From positions 1-10,144 of the forward strand of contig DATHBP010000221.1 in the NCBI GenBank assembly GCA_035296085.1: a DNA stretch of 10,144 nt. The letters run 5' to 3'. This stretch comes from DATHBP01 sp035296085. Its GTDB lineage: Bacteria; Actinomycetota; Actinomycetes; Propionibacteriales; Nocardioidaceae. Position 1 is the first letter of the stretch. Each line of letters opens with the position of its first letter. The position numbers and the translations under genes are program-made. The notes under the pieces are model-generated. The model was not told the DNA's origin. It did no database searches and saw only the letters and a program-made list of their open reading frames with translations. Shown here piece by piece: positions 1 through 7,474 of the stretch.

Positions 1-327
1 CAGTGGTGCGGACCGTGCCGCGAGGAGATCCCGCTGTTCGAGCAGCTGCACGAGCGCTCCGCCGGTCGACTCCGGGTGCTCGGCATCGACCTCGAAGACC
101 CCAATACGGCGGCGGCACTGGAGTTCGCCGACGAGATCGGGATGTCCTACCCGCAGCTGCAGGACCTGGACGGGGCGGTCACCGACGCGCTGCACATCAG
201 GGGGATACCGCTCACGATCTTCGTCACGGCGGACGGGCGGGTGGCGGCCTCCCACCGGGGTGTCGTGGCTGGTGCTGACGAGCTCGACGCCCTGGTCGAG
301 CAGCACCTCGGCGTGGCCGCGCGATGA
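1..327 (+). CDS. TlpA/ResA-like thioredoxin-fold protein, C-terminal part (5' end outside window)
   Basis: Frame 1 is open from the first base to TGA at 325-327, giving 108 residues. The fragment opens QWCGPCREE, so the thioredoxin redox motif WCGPC (Cys3 and Cys6 of the fragment) lies right at the window edge. The cis-proline loop is at residues 68-71 (GIPL, Pro70), followed by the usual beta strand (TIFVTADG). The family reduces or isomerises disulfides outside the membrane, for example in cytochrome c maturation, and is normally anchored by an N-terminal signal or lipoprotein sequence, which here would lie upstream of the window. The stop overlaps the NUDIX start (ATGA, 324-327), implying translational coupling and a shared operon with NUDIX and marP, as in the mycobacterial Rv3673c-Rv3671c order. 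The fold assignment is secure; the substrate is unknown. Confidence 0.9.
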   Translation, partial: QWCGPCREEIPLFEQLHERSAGRLRVLGIDLEDPNTAAALEFADEIGMSYPQLQDLDGAVTDALHIRGIPLTIFVTADGRVAASHRGVVAGADELDALVEQHLGVAAR

Positions 328-1028
328 CCGGATCTGCGGCCGAGCAGCTGCCGGACTGGCTCCACCCACTGGCCCGTGCGGCTGAGCACCTGGAGCCCGA
401 ACAGCTGTCCTCGTTCCTGCCCCCTCCCGACGGGTCCGCCCGGCTCTCGGCGGTGCTGCTGCTCTTCTCGGACGGCGGCGAGGGCCCCGAGATCCTGCTC
501 ATCGAGCGCTCGCACACCATGCGCTCCCATGCCGGCCAGGTGGCGTTCCCCGGCGGCGGGGTCGACCCCGGCGATGCCGGCCCGGTGGAAGCGGCGCTGC
601 GGGAGTCGTACGAGGAGGTCGGACTGGACGTCAGCGGCGTCGACGTGTTCGCCGTGCTGCCGGCCCTGTGGGTGCCGCCCAGCAACTTCGCCGTCACGCC
701 CGTGCTGGCCTGGTGGCGCGCCCCCTCGGCGGTGAGCGCGGTCGACCCGGCGGAGGTGGCATCGGTGCACCGCGTGCCGCTGGCGGAGCTGCTCGACCCG
801 GCGCACCGCTTCTGCGTCCGGCACCCGTCCGGGTCGGTCGGCCCGGCGTTCGAGGTGCGCGGACTGCTCGTCTGGGGGTTCACCGCCGGACTGCTGGCCC
901 GGCTGTTCGCCCTGGCCGGCTGGGAGCTCCCGTGGGACACCACGCGCGTGCAGGAGCTGCCGCCACACCTGCTGCGGCTCGCCACCCAGACGCCGCGCCT
1001 TCGGGCCGTCCCCGACGCGACGCTGTGA
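324..1028 (+). CDS. NUDIX hydrolase, CoA pyrophosphatase type (NudL/YeaB-like)
   Basis: This is a 234-residue protein. Residues 58-78 match the UPF0035 signature of coenzyme A pyrophosphatases (LLIERS...MRSHAGQVAFPGG). The Nudix box follows at about 77-101, with the metal-binding REsYEEVGL at residues 93-101. Members hydrolyse CoA and its derivatives to 3',5'-ADP plus 4'-phosphopantetheine with Mg2+ or Mn2+, in the cytoplasm. The start ATG at 324 overlaps the upstream thioredoxin stop (ATGA), and the TGA at 1026-1028 overlaps the marP GTG (GTGA, 1025-1028), so the three genes look translationally coupled. No good Shine-Dalgarno precedes the ATG, consistent with re-initiation. The N-terminal 40 residues and the C-terminal tail past about residue 200 are family-specific extensions. 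The fold and subfamily are clear; substrate preference is inferred from the signature only. Confidence 0.93.
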   Translation: MTGSAAEQLPDWLHPLARAAEHLEPEQLSSFLPPPDGSARLSAVLLLFSDGGEGPEILLIERSHTMRSHAGQVAFPGGGVDPGDAGPVEAALRESYEEVGLDVSGVDVFAVLPALWVPPSNFAVTPVLAWWRAPSAVSAVDPAEVASVHRVPLAELLDPAHRFCVRHPSGSVGPAFEVRGLLVWGFTAGLLARLFALAGWELPWDTTRVQELPPHLLRLATQTPRLRAVPDATL

Positions 1029-2200
1029 ACACTCTCGACTGGGTTCTCGTCGCCCTGGTGCTCGCGTTTGCGCTCTTCGGCTTTCGCCAGGGCTTCCTGG
1101 TCGGGCTGTGCGCGACCGTCGGACTGATCGCCGGCGGAGCGCTCGGCGTCGTGCTGGCTCCCTGGGCGCTCGAGCGCTTCGAGCCGTCCTTCGGGTTGGC
1201 CGCGGCCGCCGTGCTGGCCGTGCTCTTCCTGGCGTCCCTCGGGCAGGCGTCCGGGGCGCTGGTGGGCTGGTCGCTGCGCCGGCGCATCACCTGGCGACCG
1301 GTGGGCGCCGTGGACGCCGTCGGCGGGGCTGTCCTGAGCTCGGCGGCGGTGCTGCTCGGCGCCTGGGCGCTGGGTGTTGCGGTCAGCGGCGCCCACCTCG
1401 CCGGCCTCGGCGACCAGGTGCGTTCGTCGGCCGTGCTCGCCCGCGTCGACCGGGCGCTCCCCGGCCGGGCCGACCAGCTGCTGCAGACGTTCCAGGACGT
1501 GGTCGACTCGAGCAGCTTCCCCCGATACCTGCAGCCGTTCGTGCCGGAACGGATCCGCGACGTCCAGCCGCCGCCGGGGCGTACCCCCAAAGACCCCGAT
1601 GTCGTCCGCGCCGGCCGCAGCGTGGTCAAGATCCTCGGCTCCAGCGTGGTGTGCGGCCGCTCGGTCGAGGGTTCCGGATTCGTCTACGCCACTGAGCGGG
1701 TCATGACCAACGCCCACGTCGTCTCCGGCGTCACCGCACCGGTCGTCGAGCTCGGCGGCGTGCGCTACGACGCCGTACCGGTCCTGTACGACCCCGACCT
1801 CGACGTCGCGGTGCTCGCCGTACCGGGCCTGCCGGGCCGGTCGCTGGCCTTCGACGAGGACGCCCGCAACGACCAGCCCGCCGTGGTCCTCGGCTTCCCG
1901 GAGAACGGCCCGTTCGACGCCGAGCCAGCGCGGGTCCGCGACCAGCAGCGGCTCCGCAGCCCGAACATCTACGACCGCGGCAGCGTGGTGCGCGACGTGC
2001 TGTCGGTGTACGCCGAGGTGAGACCCGGCAACTCCGGTGGCCCGTTGGTGTCGCGGGCCGGCGACGTGCTCGGTGTGGTCTTCGCCGCCTCGGTGACCGA
2101 TGCGCAGACCGGGTACGCCATCAGCGCCGAGCAGGTCGCCGCCGATGCCGCCGCCGGTCGTACGAGCCGGCGCGCGGTGAGCACCGGCGACTGCAGCTGA
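1025..2200 (+). CDS. marP: MarP-like membrane serine protease (CvpA-type membrane domain plus trypsin-like domain)
   Basis: The start is the GTG overlapping the NUDIX stop; upstream in-frame codons belong to the NUDIX gene. The protein is 391 residues, close to the roughly 397 of mycobacterial MarP. Residues 1-121 hold about four hydrophobic segments (roughly 5-27, 29-50, 57-80, 101-121), the CvpA/colicin V production-like region. From about 195 to the C-terminus is an HtrA/trypsin-like domain, placed outside the membrane in MarP. The catalytic triad is visible: His231 (TNAHVV), Asp260 (DPDLDVAVL) and Ser337 (RPGNSGGP). Cys210 and Cys390 sit where MarP has its activity-controlling disulfide. 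In M. tuberculosis MarP is needed for survival in acid and processes the peptidoglycan hydrolase RipA; the same role here is inference. The operon partner is a thioredoxin-fold protein, which may bear on the disulfide. Confidence 0.94.
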   Translation: MNTLDWVLVALVLAFALFGFRQGFLVGLCATVGLIAGGALGVVLAPWALERFEPSFGLAAAAVLAVLFLASLGQASGALVGWSLRRRITWRPVGAVDAVGGAVLSSAAVLLGAWALGVAVSGAHLAGLGDQVRSSAVLARVDRALPGRADQLLQTFQDVVDSSSFPRYLQPFVPERIRDVQPPPGRTPKDPDVVRAGRSVVKILGSSVVCGRSVEGSGFVYATERVMTNAHVVSGVTAPVVELGGVRYDAVPVLYDPDLDVAVLAVPGLPGRSLAFDEDARNDQPAVVLGFPENGPFDAEPARVRDQQRLRSPNIYDRGSVVRDVLSVYAEVRPGNSGGPLVSRAGDVLGVVFAASVTDAQTGYAISAEQVAADAAAGRTSRRAVSTGDCS

Positions 2201-2204
2201 CGGC

Positions 2205-3119
2205 CTAGCTCGGCGAGGAGTCCAGCCAGTCGAGCAGCAGCTTGGTGAAGGCGTCGGGCGCCTCCTCGTGCGGGTAGTGGCCCACGCCCGGCAGCAGCTC
2301 GGTGCGGTAGGGCCCGCGCAGGTAGTGCCGGGCGGCCGCACCGGCGTACGGCACGATCGGGTCGAGCTCCCCTTCCACCATGAGCGTCGGGCAGCCGATC
2401 GGTGCGCGCATGTGCTCGGTGAAGCGCCGACCGTCAGCGCGAAAGCGCGACCGGACGAGCCAGCGGTGGTATTCCAGGGCGCAGTGCGGGGCTGGCCACA
2501 ACCGCATCGCGGCCCGGTAGCGCTGCGCGGTCTCTGGGTCGGGAAACGCCGAGCCGGGCGCTGCCCCGCGGCGCAGGTGCTGCTCGACGTAGGCGCAGTC
2601 GTCGGCGGTGATCCGCCGTTCCGGCGCGAGCGGGACCTGCATGGCGAGCATCTGGGAGACGGAGCCCAAGAACGCGCGGTCGTGGGTGAACAGCCCAGCC
2701 ATCTGCAGCGGGTGTGGGGAGCAGACGACGCCGAGACCGCGTACGACCGAGGGACGCACGGCTGCCGTGGCCCAGCCGACGAACCCGCCCCAGCCGTGTC
2801 CGACGACGACGGCGTCTCGGGCGCCGAGTGAGCGGATGACCCCGGCGACGTCCGCGGACAGCGTCATCGGGTCGTAGCCGCGCGGCGGCTTGTCGCTGCC
2901 GCCGTATCCGCGAAGGTCCATCGCCACGGCCCGAAAGCCGGCCGCAGCGACCGCCGGCAGCTGGTGGCGCCACGCCCACCAGAACTCCGGGAACCCGTGG
3001 AGGAAGAGCACCAACGGCCCGGTGCCGATCTCGGCCACGTGGAAGCGCGCGCCGTTGGCGGCTACTTGACGGTGCGTCCAGGGGCCGGGTGCCTCAACCG
3101 CGGTATCGATACGGCTCAC
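2205..3119 (-). CDS. Alpha/beta-hydrolase fold protein, EphE-like (epoxide hydrolase family) with the nucleophile replaced by Gly
   Basis: The start is GTG at 3119-3117, overlapping the upstream holin-like stop (GTGA), with a G-rich stretch just before it; the product is 304 residues. The epoxide-hydrolase oxyanion-hole motif HGFPEFWWAW is at 41-50. LRGYGGSDKP at 69-78 is also typical of that subfamily. The nucleophile elbow reads VVVGHGWGG (104-112), where active epoxide hydrolases have GHDWGG, so the nucleophile position is Gly109. The acid Asp253 (GELDPIVP) and the histidine His281 (GVGHYPHEEAP) are kept, and a cap domain lies at about 135-235. Position and orientation (after the holin-like gene, convergent with marP) match ephE of mycobacteria. 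With no nucleophile it may be a pseudo-enzyme, a hydroxynitrile-lyase-like or binding protein, or may use another residue. The fold is certain; the activity is doubtful. Confidence 0.9.
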   Translation of the reverse strand: MSRIDTAVEAPGPWTHRQVAANGARFHVAEIGTGPLVLFLHGFPEFWWAWRHQLPAVAAAGFRAVAMDLRGYGGSDKPPRGYDPMTLSADVAGVIRSLGARDAVVVGHGWGGFVGWATAAVRPSVVRGLGVVCSPHPLQMAGLFTHDRAFLGSVSQMLAMQVPLAPERRITADDCAYVEQHLRRGAAPGSAFPDPETAQRYRAAMRLWPAPHCALEYHRWLVRSRFRADGRRFTEHMRAPIGCPTLMVEGELDPIVPYAGAAARHYLRGPYRTELLPGVGHYPHEEAPDAFTKLLLDWLDSSPS

Positions 3120-3523
3120 CCCCGCGACAGCAGCTGGCTGCTCTTCTGTGCCTCGGCGATGGCCCGCTCGGGAGCGCGGACGGACTTGAGCTTGCGCACC
3201 CCGATCATTGCGAGGATGCCCGCGATCAGCAAGTAGACGGCGAACACGATGAGGAACGCCCACGCGGCGTGCATGCCGGTCATGGTGAGGAAGTAGGCGA
3301 ACGCGATCGAGAGCAGGATGAGCGCCAGCAGACCGATGACGCCGGCCACCGCGAGGAACCCCGCACCCATGCCGCCCGCGCGCACGCTGACCTTGAGCTC
3401 TGCCTTGGCCAGCTCGATCTCGCTGCGTACCAGCGTGGAGAAGTCGCGGCTGACGTCGGCAACGAGTCGGCCGATCGTCGGCTCCTCCACCTGGGGTGGT
3501 GGCGGCGAAGCGGCACTGGACAT
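3116..3523 (-). CDS. Phage-holin-family / Holin-X-like small membrane protein
   Basis: This is a 135-residue protein with ATG at 3523-3521 and a strong AGGAGG five bases upstream. Residues 1-15 are Ser/Pro-rich and 16-50 form an amphipathic charged helix (VSRDFSTLVRSEIELAKAEL), the hallmark of the actinobacterial Phage_holin_3_6 (DUF1469) family. Two hydrophobic segments follow at about 53-79 and 85-109, then a basic tail (VRKLKSVRAPERA). The name comes from sequence similarity only: these chromosomal proteins are widespread in actinobacteria, and lysis activity has not been shown as a general role. The stop overlaps the GTG of the downstream hydrolase by 4 nt, so the two are probably co-translated. 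The counterpart in mycobacterial gene order is the transmembrane protein Rv3669. Family call is good; function is unknown. Confidence 0.88.
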   Translation of the reverse strand: MSSAASPPPPQVEEPTIGRLVADVSRDFSTLVRSEIELAKAELKVSVRAGGMGAGFLAVAGVIGLLALILLSIAFAYFLTMTGMHAAWAFLIVFAVYLLIAGILAMIGVRKLKSVRAPERAIAEAQKSSQLLSRG

Positions 3524-3528
3524 GCGTT

Positions 3529-3534
3529 CCTCCT
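3529..3534 (-). promoter_or_regulatory. Strong ribosome binding site of the holin-like gene
   Basis: On the minus strand AGGAGG lies five bases before the ATG at 3523. It is the only perfect Shine-Dalgarno core in front of a gene in the window. The other starts rely on stop/start coupling, leaderless initiation, or the weaker AAGGAG of acs and AAGG of tadA. Confidence 0.85.
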
Positions 3535-3570
3535 GGCGGCGTTCCCCCGGCGGAGCCGGAGCCTTCGACG

Positions 3571-3588
3571 GTCTCTGCGAAGAGACTA
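3571..3588 (-). promoter_or_regulatory. Possible promoter -10 and 6-bp hairpin ahead of the holin-like gene
   Basis: On the minus strand TAGTCT (3588-3583) fits the actinobacterial TANNNT -10 pattern and would start transcription near 3576, leaving a leader of about 50 nt. The -10 is part of a perfect inverted repeat, GTCTCT-gcga-AGAGAC at 3571-3586. No convincing -35 is present upstream, where a GC-rich hairpin lies. It could equally be only part of the acs-holin spacer. Confidence 0.35.
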
Positions 3589-3605
3589 GAGGTAGCGGCC
3601 GCTGC

Positions 3606-3621
3606 GGCGGGCACGCCCGCC
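3606..3621 (-). terminator. GC-rich hairpin just after acs
   Basis: There is a perfect 7-bp dyad (GGCGGGC-ac-GCCCGCC) starting 8 bases past the acs stop codon (3629-3631 on the minus strand). It has no U-tract, as is common for actinobacterial hairpins at gene ends, so it may only slow polymerase. It lies between acs and the holin-like gene on the same strand and may separate the two transcripts. Confidence 0.45.
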
Positions 3622-3628
3622 TGCCGCG

Positions 3629-5599
<1,971 letters not shown>

Positions 5600-5604
5600 C
5601 GGCA

Positions 5605-5610
5605 CTCCTT
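5605..5610 (-). promoter_or_regulatory. Ribosome binding site that decides the acs start
   Basis: On the minus strand AAGGAG occupies 5610-5605. Its last G is the first base of the upstream candidate GTG (5605), which therefore cannot be the start. The next in-frame GTG at 5599 is correctly spaced, with five bases between. Confidence 0.75.
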
Positions 5611-5630
5611 GGGTCCGGCGGCTGTGCGCC

Positions 5631-5685
5631 GCTCGTGACGTACTTGTCGTGCTGCCAGCGATTCAACCGCAAGAGCGTCACGAGC
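5631..5685. repeat. Perfect 10-bp inverted repeat upstream of acs (candidate operator or hairpin)
   Basis: GCTCGTGACG at 5631-5640 is repeated exactly, inverted, at 5676-5685, separated by 35 bp. The arms are 45 bp apart centre to centre. Each arm contains the short interrupted palindrome CGT(S)ACG. One arm overlaps the proposed acs -10 and the other lies just upstream of the proposed -35. It could be a pair of operator half-sites, or an RNA hairpin ending the methyltransferase transcript; the long loop makes the hairpin less attractive. Confidence 0.6.
5637..5666 (-). promoter_or_regulatory. Candidate acs promoter
   Basis: On the minus strand TTGAAT (5666-5661) is followed after 17-18 bases by GTACGT/TACGTC (5643-5637). 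This would be a reasonable sigma70-type pair, with transcription starting near 5630 and a leader of about 30 nt. The -10 is imperfect, and there are also TTGCGG and other T-poor alternatives, so this is a pattern-based proposal. The inverted repeat at 5631-5685 brackets it. Confidence 0.4.
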
Positions 5686-5698
5686 CGTAGTGCGGTCG

Positions 5699-5712
5699 GG
5701 GCGGCGCCGCCC
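5699..5712. terminator. 14-bp perfect palindrome after the methyltransferase stop
   Basis: GGGCGGC-GCCGCCC begins 4 bases past the TGA (5719-5717) of the methyltransferase on the minus strand. A GC-only hairpin without a U-tract could act as a weak terminator. It could also be a protein site. Confidence 0.35.
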
Positions 5713-5716
5713 GGGG

Positions 5717-6520
5717 TCAGGGGAAGTCGATGAGCAGACCCTCGGTGGGCGGCTCGGGAAACTCGCGGCGGTAGTTGGCGAGCCCGGTGACGCGGGCGCG
5801 CAGGCATTCGGTGATGTAGGGCAGCAGCATGCCGTCGTGACCCCGGCCGTACTCGTCGTAGAGCTCGGCCACCCGCGCGAGCAGTGCGGAGCGCTCGTCC
5901 TCCGGCAGGACGGCGACGTAGGAACGCGAATGCACCAGGCCGAGCAGCGACTGCCGGTCCACCTGCTGCCAGAATCGGAACCGCCGCTGCTCGACCGGCG
6001 CGAACAGCTCGGTGGTGGCCAGCACGTCGGAGGCCTCGTACGCCTTGGTCTCCGCCCCGATCAGCGCGGAGAGCCGGCGTACCCAGGGGACCGACTCGTC
6101 GCGCGTGTTCCAGACCACCGACAAGACACCGTCGGGACGCAGCACGCGCGCGATCTCGGGCAGGGCCAGGTCGGGGTCGAACCAGTGGAACGCCGTCCCG
6201 GCCGCGACGACGTCGACCGAGGAGCTGGCGAGCGGGATCCGCTCGGCGGCGGCCTGCAGGGTCGCGACGCCGGGAACCGCGGTGCGCAGCTGGGACAGCA
6301 TGGGGGCGGACGGGTCGGTTGCGACGACCTGATGCCCGAGCCCGGCGAGGGCCGCGGTCAGCTTGCCGGTGCCGGCGCCCAGCTCGAGGATGCGCGCTCG
6401 CCCGGGCCCGGCCAGCCAGCGCACCGCCTCGACGGGGTAGCCCGGCCGGCTCTTCTCGTAGACGTCGGCAACGGTGCCGAAGATCAGGCGCTCAGGGGGT
6501 GGTGTCGCCGACTCGTCCAT
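5717..6520 (-). CDS. Class I SAM-dependent methyltransferase (Methyltransf_11 type)
   Basis: The product is 267 residues from ATG at 6520-6518. Residues 14-29 (FGTVADVYEKSRPGYP) are the conserved entry helix of a COG2226-like family. Motif I, ILELGAGTGKL, at 44-54 binds S-adenosylmethionine. Asp69 (VVATDPS) is the acidic residue after beta 2 that usually contacts the ribose, and AAGTAFHWFD (106-115) and RVLRPDGVL (125-133) are motifs II and III. The C-terminal 130 residues probably form a substrate lid and are not diagnostic. The substrate is unknown. No Shine-Dalgarno precedes the ATG, while a TAGCCT -10 sits 7 bases before it, suggesting a leaderless mRNA. It diverges from the Fic-like gene across 39 bp and ends 118 bases before the acs start on the same strand. 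Fold certain; role not predictable. Confidence 0.88.
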   Translation of the reverse strand: MDESATPPPERLIFGTVADVYEKSRPGYPVEAVRWLAGPGRARILELGAGTGKLTAALAGLGHQVVATDPSAPMLSQLRTAVPGVATLQAAAERIPLASSSVDVVAAGTAFHWFDPDLALPEIARVLRPDGVLSVVWNTRDESVPWVRRLSALIGAETKAYEASDVLATTELFAPVEQRRFRFWQQVDRQSLLGLVHSRSYVAVLPEDERSALLARVAELYDEYGRGHDGMLLPYITECLRARVTGLANYRREFPEPPTEGLLIDFP

Positions 6521-6527
6521 CGCCGGG

Positions 6528-6533
6528 AGGCTA
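6528..6533 (-). promoter_or_regulatory. -10 element of the methyltransferase gene, leaderless start
   Basis: On the minus strand TAGCCT (6533-6528) fits TANNNT and is followed by seven bases and then the ATG at 6520. This puts the likely transcription start at or next to the start codon. No -35 match is visible. Confidence 0.5.
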
Positions 6534-6547
6534 CCAACGCCGGCACC

Positions 6548-6553
6548 TACGAT
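6548..6553 (+). promoter_or_regulatory. -10 element of the Fic-like gene, leaderless start
   Basis: TACGAT at 6548-6553 fits TANNNT. The GTG at 6560 lies seven bases downstream, the usual distance from -10 to +1, so the mRNA would begin with the start codon. There is no Shine-Dalgarno in front of this GTG. No -35 match is visible. Confidence 0.55.
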
Positions 6554-6559
6554 GCCCGC

Positions 6560-7288
6560 GTGCCGGGCGACGAGGATCCCTTCGCGCAGGTGGGGGAGCT
6601 CGAGGGCATCCCGTCGGCGATGGCCGCGGCCCGGGACGCCTTCGACGCGCTGCTGAGAGACCGGGGGCTGCGCCGCAGCACTGCCGACGTAACCGCCGAG
6701 TCGCTGCTGCGGGGTGCTGCCGCGTCGGCGGCGCTGGAAGGCAGCCGCTACGAGGTCGCGGCCCTGCGGGCGGGTGGCGGCGACCCGCTCGCCCGCGCAG
6801 CTGTACGCCTCTCGACCGAGCTGCTCGGGCTGCTGCCAGTGTGGGGCCGCTCGCCGCCGCAGGCACTGGCCCGCGCCCACACGCTGGCGGCCGGTGGGTT
6901 CACGCCGGCGGTCGACCTCGGCCGCCCCCGCGAGGACGCCGGCGCGGTGCTGCGGTTGGCCGGCCTGGCGGCCCGGCTGAGCGCTCCAACGCGCGCGCCC
7001 GCGTTGGTGGTCGCCGCGATCGCCCATGCGGAGATCGTCGACACCGCACCGTTCGCGTCGGTGAACGGCGTCGTCGCCCGAGCGGCCGAGCGGCTCGTCC
7101 TGGTCTCCCGCGGCGTGGACCCCGCGTCGGTCACGGTCCCGGAGACCGGGCACGCGCAGCGCGAGCAGGAGTACCGGGTCGCGCTGCAGGGGTACGCGGC
7201 GGGCGGAGCGGGCGGCGTACGGGACTGGCTGCTGTATGCCGCTCGTGCCTACGTCGCCGGCGTTGAGGCGTCACCGCTGCGCGGCTGA
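6560..7288 (+). CDS. Fic-domain-like protein with degenerate catalytic motif
   Basis: The product is 242 residues from GTG at 6560. The inhibitory-helix motif of class II/III Fic proteins, (S/T)xxxE(G/N), is present as SAALEG at 56-61. The helix leading to the active loop is recognisable (AAIAHAEIVDTAPF, 152-165), but the loop that should read HPFx(D/E)GNGRxxR is APFASVNGVVAR (163-174). Pro, Phe, Asn, Gly and the last Arg are kept; the catalytic His, the acidic metal ligand and the first Arg are lost. Active members transfer AMP or other phosphate groups to proteins; this one should be inactive in that reaction. Homologues in this location are often labelled oxidoreductase or hypothetical, and the counterpart by position may be Rv3662c. 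It lies convergent to the HAD gene. Fold call is moderately strong; role unknown. Confidence 0.78.
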   Translation: MPGDEDPFAQVGELEGIPSAMAAARDAFDALLRDRGLRRSTADVTAESLLRGAAASAALEGSRYEVAALRAGGGDPLARAAVRLSTELLGLLPVWGRSPPQALARAHTLAAGGFTPAVDLGRPREDAGAVLRLAGLAARLSAPTRAPALVVAAIAHAEIVDTAPFASVNGVVARAAERLVLVSRGVDPASVTVPETGHAQREQEYRVALQGYAAGGAGGVRDWLLYAARAYVAGVEASPLRG

Positions 7289-7326
7289 GCGACGGGGCGA
7301 CTGAACGACGGGGCGGCTGAGCGACC
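7285..7326 (+). repeat. 16-bp tandem repeat spanning the Fic-like stop codon
   Basis: CTGAGCGACGGGGCGA (7285-7300), CTGAACGACGGGGCGG (7301-7316) and CTGAGCGACC (7317-7326, partial) give about 2.6 copies with two differences between the full units. The first unit includes the TGA stop of the Fic-like gene and later units carry a TGA at the same position. Confidence 0.8.
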
Positions 7327-7333
7327 GGCTCCG

Positions 7334-7379
7334 GACGTGCGAGCGGCGCCCTGCGAAAGGGCGCCGCCGCTGGCACGTC
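7334..7379. terminator. Long two-part hairpin between convergent genes, probable bidirectional terminator
   Basis: An outer 7-bp stem (GACGTGC 7334-7340 with GCACGTC 7373-7379) encloses a perfect 10-bp inner stem (GCGGCGCCCT 7343-7352 with AGGGCGCCGC 7358-7367) and a GCGAA loop. It is almost symmetrical and would form on either transcript. There is no U-tract. It lies 46 bp past the Fic-like stop. Confidence 0.7.
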
Positions 7380-7474
7380 AGCGCGGGGGACCAAGCGTGC
7401 ATCTGCTTCTCGTCGTCGCACCCCGGGGTTACCGGAGGCGACTGCCCTGGATGAAGGGAGATCACCGCGTGGTG

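Noticed and set aside
224..2341. 705-codon open frame on the minus strand across the NUDIX and marP genes
   Set aside because: The translation is Arg/Gly/His-rich low-complexity sequence without family motifs, while the plus-strand genes carry complete active sites. This is the usual antisense openness of GC-rich DNA.
3116..3523. Holin-like gene as a sign of prophage
   Set aside because: There is no endolysin, integrase or structural gene nearby. The family is chromosomal and common in actinobacteria, and gene order here is the conserved core order.
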